NCBI GenBank assembly: GCA_012728915.1 | Contig: JAAYEC010000008.1 | Location: 1 to 46,193, forward strand | Length of the DNA: 46,193 nt | DNA from: Deltaproteobacteria bacterium | Lineage (GTDB): Bacteria; Desulfobacterota; Syntrophia; Syntrophales; UBA2192 | Reading direction: 5' to 3' | Part shown: in pieces, positions 31,174 through 39,435 of the stretch | How the letters are laid out: each line of letters opens with the position of its first letter | How positions within the stretch are numbered: position 1 is the stretch's first letter | Made by a program: the position numbers and the translations under genes | Notes under the pieces: model-generated | What the model saw: only the letters and a program-made list of their open reading frames with translations | The model's database searches: none | Told to the model about the DNA's origin: nothing

Positions 31174-31698
31174 ATGTACTTCAACCCCTTTCAAGTGTCG
31201 AAGATAAAAGGGGTATTTGATCAGGCGGAGCGGCTTGCGGGCCGCTATTTCCACCTGACCGAGGACCAGATGAGGGCCCAGCGCTACGATGTGCGGACGC
31301 TGGCCCATCTCGAGGAGCACGAGGTGGACGGGAAAGCCTTCGCTCACCTGTGCAAGTACACGATCCGCAAGGAGGAGAACGCCGGAAAACCCCGGAGCTA
31401 CGATTTTTACCGGATCTGCCTGCAGGACAACCGGATCCTCGGCGCCGTCGAAAGAGCCCACTCCTTCATTCGGCTCGAGTCCCTCATGCTCTACATTGCC
31501 GTGCACGAGCTGGTGCACGTCATCCGGTTTGCAGGCGGGCAGGCCGATTTCGCGGCCCCGCGCGCCGAAAGGCTGCAGGAGGAGGAAACGGTCGATCAGA
31601 TCACGCGGACGGTTCTCCGCCCTTCGGCCGACAAGGACCTGGGCCTCGTGCTCGACTGCTTCAGCAGCCGCTACAGTTTGCTCGAATCCTACGGTTGA
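31174..31698 (+). CDS. Uncharacterised protein with an HExxH metal-binding motif
   Basis: 174 aa without signal peptide or membrane segment. It contains IAVHELVHVIRFAG (HELVH), the zinc-metallopeptidase type motif, and a later acidic stretch (LQEEETVDQ) that could give a third ligand. The N-terminal part MYFNPFQVSKIKGVFDQAE is well structured but unrecognised. It has its own promoter and precedes an FmdB-type gene. Peptidase activity is possible but not established. Confidence 0.75.
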   Translation: MYFNPFQVSKIKGVFDQAERLAGRYFHLTEDQMRAQRYDVRTLAHLEEHEVDGKAFAHLCKYTIRKEENAGKPRSYDFYRICLQDNRILGAVERAHSFIRLESLMLYIAVHELVHVIRFAGGQADFAAPRAERLQEEETVDQITRTVLRPSADKDLGLVLDCFSSRYSLLESYG

Positions 31699-31743
31699 GG
31701 CCCTTTCGATCGGGCTTCGACGTTTTGTCCAGGAGGGTTTGTC

Positions 31744-32028
31744 ATGCCGATCTACGAGTATCGATGCAGGAAATGCAACAGGGAGTTCGAGGTGGTTCAG
31801 TCCATCACGGCCCCCGAGCTGAAGAGCTGCAAGTTCTGCAAGGGCCCCGTGACGAAGCTGGTGTCGGTTTCCTCGTTTCACCTGAAGGGCAGCGGCTGGT
31901 ACGTGACGGATTACGGCGGACGCCAGGCGCCGCCGAAGGAGACCGCGGCAAAGAGCGAGACCGCTGCCGAAACACCCGCGCCGGCCACCGAGACGGCATC
32001 CTCGTCGACATCGGACGGCAAGTCCTGA
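31744..32028 (+). CDS. FmdB-family zinc-ribbon protein
   Basis: 94 aa. MPIYEYRCRKCNREFEVVQS and CKFCKGPVTKLVS give the CxxC...CxxC zinc ribbon typical of FmdB-type regulators. A Ser/Thr/Ala/Pro-rich tail (about 63-94) is disordered. AGGAGGG precedes the ATG. It follows the HExxH gene by 45 nt, probably on one transcript ending at the terminator 32050. Confidence 0.88.
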   Translation: MPIYEYRCRKCNREFEVVQSITAPELKSCKFCKGPVTKLVSVSSFHLKGSGWYVTDYGGRQAPPKETAAKSETAAETPAPATETASSSTSDGKS

Positions 32029-32049
32029 GAACGGACATCCCGTTGCAGC

Positions 32050-32085
32050 GGGCGGCCTCCCGGAAGGGCGGCTGCCCTATTTTTT
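32050..32085 (+). terminator. Terminator after the FmdB gene, overlapping the convergent kinase gene
   Basis: Stem GGGCGGCC with GGCTGCCC (8 bp with one G-U), then TATTTTTT. The T run contains the stop codon (TAG, minus strand) of the histidine kinase gene. Confidence 0.8.
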
Positions 32086-34044
32086 GTCCAGCACCTGCCG
32101 GATCGTCATGGACAGGTCGCTGATGCTGAAGGGCTTCTGGATGAAGGCCTGGCAGCCCTTTTCGAGGATGGCCTTCGCCTGCTCGTTCTTGCTGTACCCG
32201 CTCGACAGGATCACCCGGACGTCGTCGTCGACCTTTCGCAGGCTGTCGTAGGTCGCCTCGCCGTCCATCCCGGGCATGATCATGTCCAGGATGACGAGGC
32301 CGATCTTGCCGCGGAGCTTCCGGTAGATCTCGATGGCCTCCTGGCCGCTCTTGGCGGCCACGACCTTGTAGCCCAGCGATTCAAGGATCTCCCGGTTCAC
32401 ATCGATGATCACATCCTCGTCGTCGACGAAGAGGATGGTCTCGCTTCCTTCCAGCAGTCCCCTGGGCGGGACCGTCTCCTTGACGGCCGCCTTGTCCGTG
32501 GCGGGCAGGAAGAGGTTAAAGGTCGTCCCCTGGCCCTCCTCGCTGTAGATGTTGATGATTCCCTGGTGTCCCCGGATGATCCCGTAGGCCGATGCGAGCC
32601 CCAGGCCGCGCCCCCGCCCCATCTCGCGGGTGGTGAAGAAGGGCTCGAAGATCCGCTCCTTCGTCCGTTCGTCGATTCCCATCCCCGTGTCCGTGACGGA
32701 GACCATCACGTAGTCGCCGGGCCTGACCCTGTAGTTGCGGACGTAGGCCTCGTCGAGGGTCACGTTCCGGGTCTTCAGGGTTAATTCCCCTCCGTCCGGC
32801 ATGGCCTGTTGGGCGTTGACGTACAGGTTGACGAGGACCTGCTCCACCTGCACCTGGTCGATCTCGACGGCCCAGATGTCGTGCTCGAGCGATTTCCGGA
32901 TCGTGATGTCCTTCCGGGTCTGCCCGAAGGCGTTCGAGGTCTTTTCGATGATGTCGTTCAGGTTGCAGGGTTTGACCTCGTAGCGCCCGCCGCTGGAGAA
33001 CGCCAGGAGCTGGTTCGTGAGATCGGAGCCGCTCTTGACCTGCTGCTCGATCCGTTTGAGCCGGCCGTAGGCCGGGTGATCGGCTTTGGTCTCGGAGATC
33101 ATGAGCGCCGTGTAGCCCTGGATGCCCATGAGGATGTTGTTGAAGGCGTGCGCGATCCCTCCGGCCAGGGTGGCCACGGCCTCCATGTTCTGCGCGTGGA
33201 ACAGCTCGGCCTCCATCTTCTTGAGGTCCGTGATGTCCTCGTAGGTCATCAGCTGCTTGCCGTTGCCGAGAACCACCATGCGGGAGTGCATGATCCGGTC
33301 GGCGCCGCCGCGGGCGCGGACCGTCACGACGCGTTCCCCCGCCTTGCCGTGTTGCGTGAAGTTCTCGAGATCCTCGCGGTAGAAGTATCGCACGAGGTCC
33401 CGGTACGAGGGGTTCGGGAAAAGCCGCTTGAGGAACGCCTCGCTGTCGGGGAGATCGTCGATGGAGTATCCGAAGATCTCCGTGAAGCGGGGGTTGAGGT
33501 ACTCGAATGTCCCGTCGGGCCTTGCCAGTGCAATGCCCACGGGGGAGTTGTCGGAGAGGATCCGAAAGCGTTCCTCGCTCTCGATGAGCGCGTGCTCGAT
33601 GCGCTTGCGGTCCGTGATGTCCGTCAGCATGACCATGGCTCGCCGCTCGTCGATGCGCGCCGCCCGGAACTCGAGAATCTTCGCGTTGCCGTCCCGGCAG
33701 GTTACGTGGAAAACCCGCGCGCTGCCCCTGACGTTGGCCGCCATGTCGGCCTTCCAGGTCTCGATCACCTTCTTGCGGTACTCCCCGTCGGGAAATGCCT
33801 TCCGGAACCACTCCTTTCCCGTCGGGATGTCCTCGAGGGCGTATCCGGTGACCCGGACGAACTCCGGGTTGGCGTAGATGAATTTCCCCCTCTCGCCGAG
33901 CAGCAGGACGCCGTAGGGCGATTTCTGAATGATGGTCCCGAAGGTCTCCCGCTCGTTCTGGAGAGTCTTCTCCAACTCGGCGACACGCTTTTTCAGGGCC
34001 GCCAGTTCCTGGCTGGGGTCGTCCTTTTCTTTTTCCCTGGCCAT
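32077..34044 (-). CDS. PAS-PAS hybrid histidine kinase with receiver domain
   Basis: 655 aa, no membrane segment, so a cytosolic sensor. Order: coiled coil (about 1-40), PAS (about 40-150), PAS (about 160-280), dimerisation/phosphoacceptor helix with His in LAGGIAHAFNNILMGIQGY, ATPase with N box NLYVNAQQAM, G1 DTGMGI, F box FFTTREMG and G2 GRGLGLA, then a receiver with DDED, phospho-Asp in LDMIMPGMDG, SSGYS and QKPF. The residue after the phosphoacceptor His is Ala where Asp is usual. ATG 34044 is preferred over TTG 34062. It is a single gene; partners are unknown. Confidence 0.9.
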   Translation of the reverse strand: MAREKEKDDPSQELAALKKRVAELEKTLQNERETFGTIIQKSPYGVLLLGERGKFIYANPEFVRVTGYALEDIPTGKEWFRKAFPDGEYRKKVIETWKADMAANVRGSARVFHVTCRDGNAKILEFRAARIDERRAMVMLTDITDRKRIEHALIESEERFRILSDNSPVGIALARPDGTFEYLNPRFTEIFGYSIDDLPDSEAFLKRLFPNPSYRDLVRYFYREDLENFTQHGKAGERVVTVRARGGADRIMHSRMVVLGNGKQLMTYEDITDLKKMEAELFHAQNMEAVATLAGGIAHAFNNILMGIQGYTALMISETKADHPAYGRLKRIEQQVKSGSDLTNQLLAFSSGGRYEVKPCNLNDIIEKTSNAFGQTRKDITIRKSLEHDIWAVEIDQVQVEQVLVNLYVNAQQAMPDGGELTLKTRNVTLDEAYVRNYRVRPGDYVMVSVTDTGMGIDERTKERIFEPFFTTREMGRGRGLGLASAYGIIRGHQGIINIYSEEGQGTTFNLFLPATDKAAVKETVPPRGLLEGSETILFVDDEDVIIDVNREILESLGYKVVAAKSGQEAIEIYRKLRGKIGLVILDMIMPGMDGEATYDSLRKVDDDVRVILSSGYSKNEQAKAILEKGCQAFIQKPFSISDLSMTIRQVLDKK

Positions 34045-34066
34045 TCTCCCCGCTCCCCGCAAGAAT

Positions 34067-34178
34067 AGAGGTTAAGAGGTTGAGAAGTTAAGAGGTTGAG
34101 ATGGTTCGCTCCGGCGGAGGAGCCTTGTTTGGCTGCTGCTTCTCCGACCTTCTTACCCTCTCACCTTCTCACCTTCTT
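34067..34178. repeat. Inverted pair of octamer arrays between hydrolase and kinase genes
   Basis: Left: plus-strand 8-nt units AGAGGTTA, AGAGGTTG, AGAAGTTA, AGAGGTTG (34067-34098). Right: minus-strand units of the AGAAGGTG/AGAGGGTA type (34178-34147), beginning within the last Arg codons and containing the stop codon of the hydrolase gene. A GCTCC/GGAGC hairpin lies between the two arrays. Confidence 0.7.
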
Positions 34179-34972
34179 CCGAGCGTTTCCGATATAAACC
34201 CCGCCATGGCCTCGAGGACCTCATCCCGCGCCTCGGCGTGCGGGACGTGGCCGCAGCGGACGAGCATCGTCTCCGCCCGCCCGGAGATCTGCCGCTCGAT
34301 GGCCCTGACCTGCGCCGGCGTGCCGTACCGGTCGCCGGTGCCCTGGATGACGAGGACGGGGCACCGGACCCCCGGCAGGAACTCCTCGATGTTCCAGCTT
34401 CGGAATTCCGGCGAGAGCCACGTATCGGCCCAGCCGCGAAAGACGAGATCCGTCTTGTTCCCATGGTAGCGGGCGAGCCGCTCGCCGAGATCCGTCGAGG
34501 CGTAGAGCTCGACGGCCTCCCGGATCCCCTCGATGGTGACATCCTCCACGAACACGTGGGCGGCTTCGGTAATCACCGCGCGCACTCCCCGGGGGTGGGC
34601 CGACGCGTAGATCAGCGCAATGGAACCCCCGTCGCTGTGCCCGACGAGAACGGCGCTGCCGATATTGCACGCGTCGAGCACGTCCGGCAGACCGCTCAGC
34701 GCCTCGTCGTGAAGATAACGGGCACTGCGGGGAAGGGTGAAAGGCTCCGAGTTGCCGTATCCCCAGCGATCGTACACCAGGGCCGGGAGGCCCGTCCTTT
34801 CGCTCAGGCGCAACGGGAAATCCCGCCACTGGCCGATACTGCCGAGCCCTTCATGCAGGAAGACAAGCGTCGCTCCGTCGGCGCCCGCGTTGACAGGATC
34901 GGGGTCGAGTCGTTCGGCGTGGAGCCGGCGCCCCGCTGCCTGAATCTGGAAGCTCTTCCTGGAAACGCCCAT
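34169..34972 (-). CDS. Alpha/beta-hydrolase
   Basis: 267 aa with the canonical fold: LVFLHEGLGSIGQWRDF (oxyanion loop), YDRWGYGNSEP, nucleophile Ser in LVGHSDGGSIAL, acid in VIQGTGDRYGT and His in CGHVPHAEARDEV. It should hydrolyse an ester or similar bond in the cytosol. Its 3' end is embedded in an octamer array, and another such pair lies upstream, so the gene is bracketed by these repeats. The substrate is unknown. Confidence 0.9.
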   Translation of the reverse strand: MGVSRKSFQIQAAGRRLHAERLDPDPVNAGADGATLVFLHEGLGSIGQWRDFPLRLSERTGLPALVYDRWGYGNSEPFTLPRSARYLHDEALSGLPDVLDACNIGSAVLVGHSDGGSIALIYASAHPRGVRAVITEAAHVFVEDVTIEGIREAVELYASTDLGERLARYHGNKTDLVFRGWADTWLSPEFRSWNIEEFLPGVRCPVLVIQGTGDRYGTPAQVRAIERQISGRAETMLVRCGHVPHAEARDEVLEAMAGFISETLGRR

Positions 34973-35140
34973 GATCAGAGGGTTTGTGCCGGGTCAAACG
35001 CATCCGGAAACGGGAACCTCGCGCGCCCGTCGTCAGGGGTGCGGGCGTTCCCATCTTACATTTCCTGGACAAGGGGTCAAGGCCATTTTATCGTCCTTGA
35101 CGGGTGAAGGGCGCGCCGGTAGACTCCGCCCGTAAAGACG

Positions 35141-35230
35141 AGAGGGTAAGAAGGTAAGAGGATGAGAAACATACGAAGGGCATCCGTCCGATACTCCAAC
35201 CTTCTCACCTTCTCAACCTCTCACCTTCAT
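35141..35230. repeat. Inverted pair of octamer arrays in the divergent hydrolase-MFS spacer
   Basis: Left units on plus: AGAGGGTA, AGAAGGTA, AGAGGATG (35141-35164). Right units on minus: AGAGGTTG, AGAAGGTG, AGAAGGTT (about 35199-35226). A 27-nt centre separates them. Same unit family and same inverted layout as at 34067. The remaining spacer 34973-35140 holds nothing recognised. Confidence 0.7.
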
Positions 35231-35268
35231 CCCCTCGCCGGGATCACCGCTTTTGAAGGCACGAAACC

Positions 35269-36531
35269 ATGCACGATCAACCTGCATCGGAGGCCGGCAC
35301 CAACCGGCGCTGGCCCGTCCTGTGGGCCGCCTTTGCGGCCTACCTGCTGGACAGCTACGACCTGATCGTTCTGGCCATCGCAATGCCCGTCCTGCTGAAG
35401 GTGCTCGACATCACGCTGCCCCAGGGGGGGCTCATCGGTTCGGCCACAATGGCGGGAGCCATGATCGGCAGCGTCGTCTTCGGGCTGATCGCCGAGAACC
35501 GGGGGCGCCGCGTCGCCCTCATCGCGGCGCTGCTGTGGCTCGGAGCCGGGATGGGCGCAGTGTACCTGGTCCACAGCCTGGGCATGTGGATGGCGCTGAG
35601 GGGCCTGACAGGTCTTGCCATCGGCGGCATCTGGGGCCCCTGCTCGGCCCTCATCGCCGATCACTGGTCGCCGCGGTACCGGGGAAGGGCGGCCTCGTTC
35701 GTCCTGAGCAGCTTTGCCGTCGGTGCCGTGATGGCCTCCTTTGCGGGCAGGATCGTCCTCGATACGGACTGGAGGCTCCTGTTTCTCCTGGGGACGGCCT
35801 CGATCCCCTTTGCCCTTGTCGCGGCCCGGCTCGTCCCGCGGGACCGTCCCGCCGGAAAGACTCGGGACGGCGGCGCGGAGACCGGCCGGGTCGGCATCGC
35901 CGACATCTTCCGGGGCGGGGTGGGAAAGACCACGCTTCTGGCCACCCTGGTGAGCCTCATCAATCTGGCGGGCTACTGGGGCGCCGCCTACTGGATTCCC
36001 ACCTTTCTCACCCGCGAACGCGGCCTGAGCCTCACCAGGATGGCCGATTTCTCGCTGGTCATGTACGCGGGGATGTTTTTCGGCTTCCAGTTCTTCGGGT
36101 TCCTGGCGGACCGCGTCGGCCGCCGCAGGGCCATGATCGCCGCCTTCGGCACCATAGCGGGCGCCGTATGGGTTTACATCGTCGTGAAGGACCCGATCTT
36201 CCTGTTCTGGTGGGGCATCGTCGTGGGCTTCGGACTCCCCGGCGTGGGAGGGGTGCTCGGGGCGTACTTCGCGGAGCTTTTCCCGGAGCGCATACGGGCC
36301 TACGCCGGAGGCTTCTGCTGGAACATGGGCCGGATCGGCGCCGTGCTGGCCCCCTACACGATCGGCGAGATCGGGAGCCGTTACGGCCTTTCCACGGGCC
36401 TTGCCGTCACGGGGGCGGTCTACGTGATCGGGGCGTTCTCGCTGCTTCTCCTGCCGGAGACCTTCGGGGGCGCAGCCAGGGAAAAAACGGGCGGCCCGGC
36501 TGAGGGCGAAGTCGAGAAGAGCGGAGGTTAG
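35269..36531 (+). CDS. MFS transporter, aromatic-acid:H+ symporter-like
   Basis: 420 aa with 12 predicted helices. The D-S-Y-D motif in AAYLLDSYDLIVLAIAMPVL on helix 1, the loop 2-3 motif AENRGRRVALI, RGLTGLAIGGIWGP and the second-half loop LADRVGRRRAMI match acid-uptake MFS families (AAHS/sialate-type). ELFPERIRAYAGGFCWNMGR is also typical. It probably imports an organic acid with protons. The tail is charged (GEVEKSGG). Regulation is not evident. Confidence 0.87.
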   Translation: MHDQPASEAGTNRRWPVLWAAFAAYLLDSYDLIVLAIAMPVLLKVLDITLPQGGLIGSATMAGAMIGSVVFGLIAENRGRRVALIAALLWLGAGMGAVYLVHSLGMWMALRGLTGLAIGGIWGPCSALIADHWSPRYRGRAASFVLSSFAVGAVMASFAGRIVLDTDWRLLFLLGTASIPFALVAARLVPRDRPAGKTRDGGAETGRVGIADIFRGGVGKTTLLATLVSLINLAGYWGAAYWIPTFLTRERGLSLTRMADFSLVMYAGMFFGFQFFGFLADRVGRRRAMIAAFGTIAGAVWVYIVVKDPIFLFWWGIVVGFGLPGVGGVLGAYFAELFPERIRAYAGGFCWNMGRIGAVLAPYTIGEIGSRYGLSTGLAVTGAVYVIGAFSLLLLPETFGGAAREKTGGPAEGEVEKSGG

Positions 36532-36587
36532 GAAGGGCGGAGTGGAAGAAGAGTGGTTGCGTGCATACCCTGAATAGAGGAACGGTC

Positions 36588-38225
36588 ATGAACGGTCGAG
36601 ATTATCTCGACAGGAAAACGCTGATCCTGGGCGACGTCAACTCGGGGAAAACGACCCTTTGCCGGGAAATCCTGGAGGATTTCTGCAGGCGCGGGCTGGC
36701 GGGGCGGATCGTCGTCATCGATCTCGCGCCGCAGATCCCTGAGGAGAGCCTGCGAGACCGGGGGCTCAGGGGGGTGGGGGGACGACTTGCGCCGCCGGAG
36801 GGCGCGGGCGTTGTCTATCTGCACGCGCCCGTCGTTGCTCCCCGCCTTACCTCGACGACCGAGGCGGAGGCGCTGGACAAGGCACGCCGGAACCGGGATG
36901 CCGTCGAAGGCCTTCTCCGACAGGCCGAGACGTCGGGGCGGGACATCCTTTTCATCAACGACGTGAGCCTCTACCTGCAGGCAGGCGATCCGGGGCGGCT
37001 TGCGGCGATTCTGGAAAAAACGGACACGGTCGTGGTGAACGGCTACTTCGGGGAAACGTTTGGCTCGGGGGAACTCTCCCGGCGCGAGCGCGACGCCATG
37101 GAGAGACTTGCCGGATGGTTCGCCTCCCGGGGGGCGGTCCTCACGATGCCCCGCGCGCCGGCCGCCTCCGGAAAAATCCTCGTGGCCATGAGCGGCGGCG
37201 TGGACAGCTCCGTGGCGGCGCTGATCCTGGCCGAACGGGGGGTTGACATTGCCGGGCTCACCCTGTTCCGGACGGGCGGGGGAGGCGCGGGCTACGGACC
37301 AGGGGATGCGGAGGATGCGGCGAGGGTCTGCCGCCTGCTGGGGATTCCCCACCACACGGCCGATTTCACCGCCGACCTCGACCGGCTCGTCATCGAGCCC
37401 TTCCTGGCGGAATACCGACAGGGGAGGACCCCGAATCCCTGCGTGCTGTGCAACCGGGACATCAAGTTCGGGATGGTTCTCGAAAAGGCCCGCGAGCTGG
37501 GCTTCGAGGGGCTGGCCACGGGGCATTACGCGCGCATTGTGGACCGGGGGGGCAAGCCGGCGCTGGCCGTTCCGAGAGACCGCCGGAAGGACCAGACCTA
37601 CTTTCTCTGGCGCGTAAGACGGGAATCCCTCGGACGGATACGCTTCCCGCTGGCCGAGCACACCAAGCAGGAGGTCCGGGAGCTGGCGGCGCGTGCCGGT
37701 CTGCCCGTCTCGCAGCGCGAGGACAGCCAGGACGTCTGCTTCATTCCCCGGGGCGGGATCGGGCCGTTCCTGGAGGCCCGCCTTCCCCATCCGGCCCCGG
37801 GAAGGATCGTGGACTGCCGGGGACATACCGTCGGAACGCACCGAGGCATCGTTCACTATACGATCGGCCAGCGGGCCCGGCTTTCGGCCGGTCGGGGGGA
37901 ACTCCTGTATGTCGTCTCCATCGACCCCGCGGAGAACCTCGTCGTCGTCGGCCCGAAGGAAGCCCTTCGGTCCGGGGGCCTCGAGGCCGGGGACGTGAAC
38001 CTGCTGGTCGACGGATTGCCCGACGCGGCCCATGCGAAGATCCGCTATGCGCACCGGCCGGCGGCATGCCGGGTGACGGCGGGTCCCGGCTTTCTCCGTG
38101 TCGTTTTCGACGAGCCGCAGGAAGCCGTGACCCCCGGCCAGTCGGTCGCCCTTTACGGTGACGGGGTCTTGCTGGGCGGCGGCACGATCCGCAGGGCCCT
38201 GGAGGGCATCGAATCGAAGGATTGA
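36588..38225 (+). CDS. mnmA: Fusion of an N-terminal P-loop ATPase with MnmA tRNA 2-thiouridylase
   Basis: 545 aa; MnmA alone is about 360. Residues about 1-190 are a P-loop NTPase: Walker A LILGDVNSGKTT, hydrophobic strand DILFINDVSLY. The MnmA part follows from about 200: PP-loop VAMSGGVDSSVAAL, NPCVLCNRDIKFGMV with its catalytic cysteine region, ATGHYARI, KDQTYFLW and the second catalytic Cys in DSQDVCFIP. It would thiolate U34 of tRNA for Lys, Glu and Gln. ATG 36588 has AGAGGAA upstream. The partner role of the ATPase domain is unknown. Confidence 0.88.
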   Translation: MNGRDYLDRKTLILGDVNSGKTTLCREILEDFCRRGLAGRIVVIDLAPQIPEESLRDRGLRGVGGRLAPPEGAGVVYLHAPVVAPRLTSTTEAEALDKARRNRDAVEGLLRQAETSGRDILFINDVSLYLQAGDPGRLAAILEKTDTVVVNGYFGETFGSGELSRRERDAMERLAGWFASRGAVLTMPRAPAASGKILVAMSGGVDSSVAALILAERGVDIAGLTLFRTGGGGAGYGPGDAEDAARVCRLLGIPHHTADFTADLDRLVIEPFLAEYRQGRTPNPCVLCNRDIKFGMVLEKARELGFEGLATGHYARIVDRGGKPALAVPRDRRKDQTYFLWRVRRESLGRIRFPLAEHTKQEVRELAARAGLPVSQREDSQDVCFIPRGGIGPFLEARLPHPAPGRIVDCRGHTVGTHRGIVHYTIGQRARLSAGRGELLYVVSIDPAENLVVVGPKEALRSGGLEAGDVNLLVDGLPDAAHAKIRYAHRPAACRVTAGPGFLRVVFDEPQEAVTPGQSVALYGDGVLLGGGTIRRALEGIESKD

Positions 38226-38334
38226 TTCTTTTGTGCCTTGGCGCTAGATTGGAGCGGAACCGTTAAAGAAAACGGCGGATGCAGTCGATAACCCCTTTTG
38301 AAGATTTATCGATTACCGACAGGGAGAGATGACC

Positions 38335-38868
38335 ATGAGCAAGCACCCCGCGAGATTGCCGGCTGCCGTCCTCGTTTCCGCTTGGATCGTGAGCCTGCTG
38401 CTGCCCGGCGATTCCCAGGCCCAGCTCTACCGCTATACGGACAGGGACGGCAGGGTCGTCATCACCGACAACCCTCCTCCGGGAGTGCGCTCGGAGCTCC
38501 TCGATCATCAGGACCCCGTCCCCCGGGAAAGGATTCCGGAAACGCAGGGCACAGCGCCCATGCCGGTGCCGGGGAGCCGGGATCAGGCATCGCCCCCCAT
38601 GCCGGTGCCCGGACAGAGGGACCAGGCCGCTCCCCCGGAGAAGCCCGGGGACGCCGAGATGAGGAAAGTCGCCGACGAGGAGATCCAGAAACAGCAGGAA
38701 GAGGTGCAGCGGAAGCTGCGGGAGAGAGAGCAGGAAAAACAGCGCCGCCTCGAGGAGGCCGATCGTCTGGAGAGGGAAGCCCGGAAACCCGTTCAGCCCA
38801 CCCAGGAAAACATAGACCGGCAGCGCAAGCTGATGGACGAGGTGCAGCGGCTGCGGGAGATGCAATAA
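38335..38868 (+). CDS. DUF4124 domain-containing exported protein 1
   Basis: 177 aa. Signal peptide ending near DSQAQ, then the DUF4124 core QLYRYTDRDGRVVITDNPPP. A Pro-rich linker with a repeated phrase (APMPVPGSRDQ, PPMPVPGQRDQ) and a long charged coiled coil (KQQEEVQRKLREREQEKQRR) follow. Periplasmic. ATG 38335 is preferred because GGGAG is 8 nt away; ATG 38329 is too close. It is a paralogue of the next gene. Confidence 0.83.
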   Translation: MSKHPARLPAAVLVSAWIVSLLLPGDSQAQLYRYTDRDGRVVITDNPPPGVRSELLDHQDPVPRERIPETQGTAPMPVPGSRDQASPPMPVPGQRDQAAPPEKPGDAEMRKVADEEIQKQQEEVQRKLREREQEKQRRLEEADRLEREARKPVQPTQENIDRQRKLMDEVQRLREMQ

Positions 38869-38932
38869 GGGGCAGGCGAAGGGCGAAAGGCGAAGGGCGA
38901 AGGGTAAGAGGAAGAAAGAGACAAGAGAAGGG
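38869..38932 (+). repeat. Heptamer array between the two DUF4124 genes
   Basis: From the stop codon on, units CGAAGGG, CGAAAGG, CGAAGGG, CGAAGGG, TAAGAGG, AAGAAAG, AGACAAG, AGAAGGG keep a 7-nt period up to 5 nt before the next start. The first units are identical to units in the alr array. Confidence 0.72.
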
Positions 38933-38936
38933 GCAA

Positions 38937-39422
38937 GTGTCCAGAGACAGGTGCAGGACAAAAACGCTTCGGGACCGCTGGACGGCCCTTGCAATTTTCG
39001 GCTTGGTCCTTCTGGTCGGGATGCCCTCCCATGCCCAGACGATCTACAGGTACACGGACAGGGACGGTTCGGTCGTGCTCACGGACAAGCCGCCGAAAGG
39101 GGTCAAGGCCGAGCCCGTCGTGGCGGGAACGCCGGCTGCAGCCCTGCCGCCGGCAGAGGCGGTGGAGCGTGCTGGTTCAGGGCTCCCGCCGGGCTCCATG
39201 ACGGCCGAGGAAGCCATCCGGCAGAGGGACCGGCAGCTCGACGACGTGGTCAAGACGGTCGAGAAACGCGACGCGGAGCGGGAGCGCGAAAGGCAGAAGC
39301 GGCTCCAGGAGGCGGAACGGCTCGAAGCGCAGGCCCGCGAGCCCATGCCCGCGACGAGGGAAAACCGCCAGCGCCAGTACGAATTGCTGCAGGAGGCGCA
39401 GAGACTCCGGCAGACGGAGTAG
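38937..39422 (+). CDS. DUF4124 domain-containing exported protein 2
   Basis: 161 aa from GTG 38937, which gives a full signal peptide (RWTALAIFGLVLLVGMPSHA). The core QTIYRYTDRDGSVVLTDKPP and the coiled coil (KTVEKRDAERERERQKRLQE) with a C-terminal QRLRQTE mirror the preceding gene, so the pair arose by duplication. The ribosome site (AAGGGG) lies within the heptamer array. Probably periplasmic; function unknown. Confidence 0.78.
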   Translation: MSRDRCRTKTLRDRWTALAIFGLVLLVGMPSHAQTIYRYTDRDGSVVLTDKPPKGVKAEPVVAGTPAAALPPAEAVERAGSGLPPGSMTAEEAIRQRDRQLDDVVKTVEKRDAERERERQKRLQEAERLEAQAREPMPATRENRQRQYELLQEAQRLRQTE

Positions 39423-39435
39423 ACCGCTCGGGACA

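Noticed and set aside
36528-38054. Minus-strand open frame of 508 codons
   Set aside because: Antisense to mnmA with its canonical motifs.
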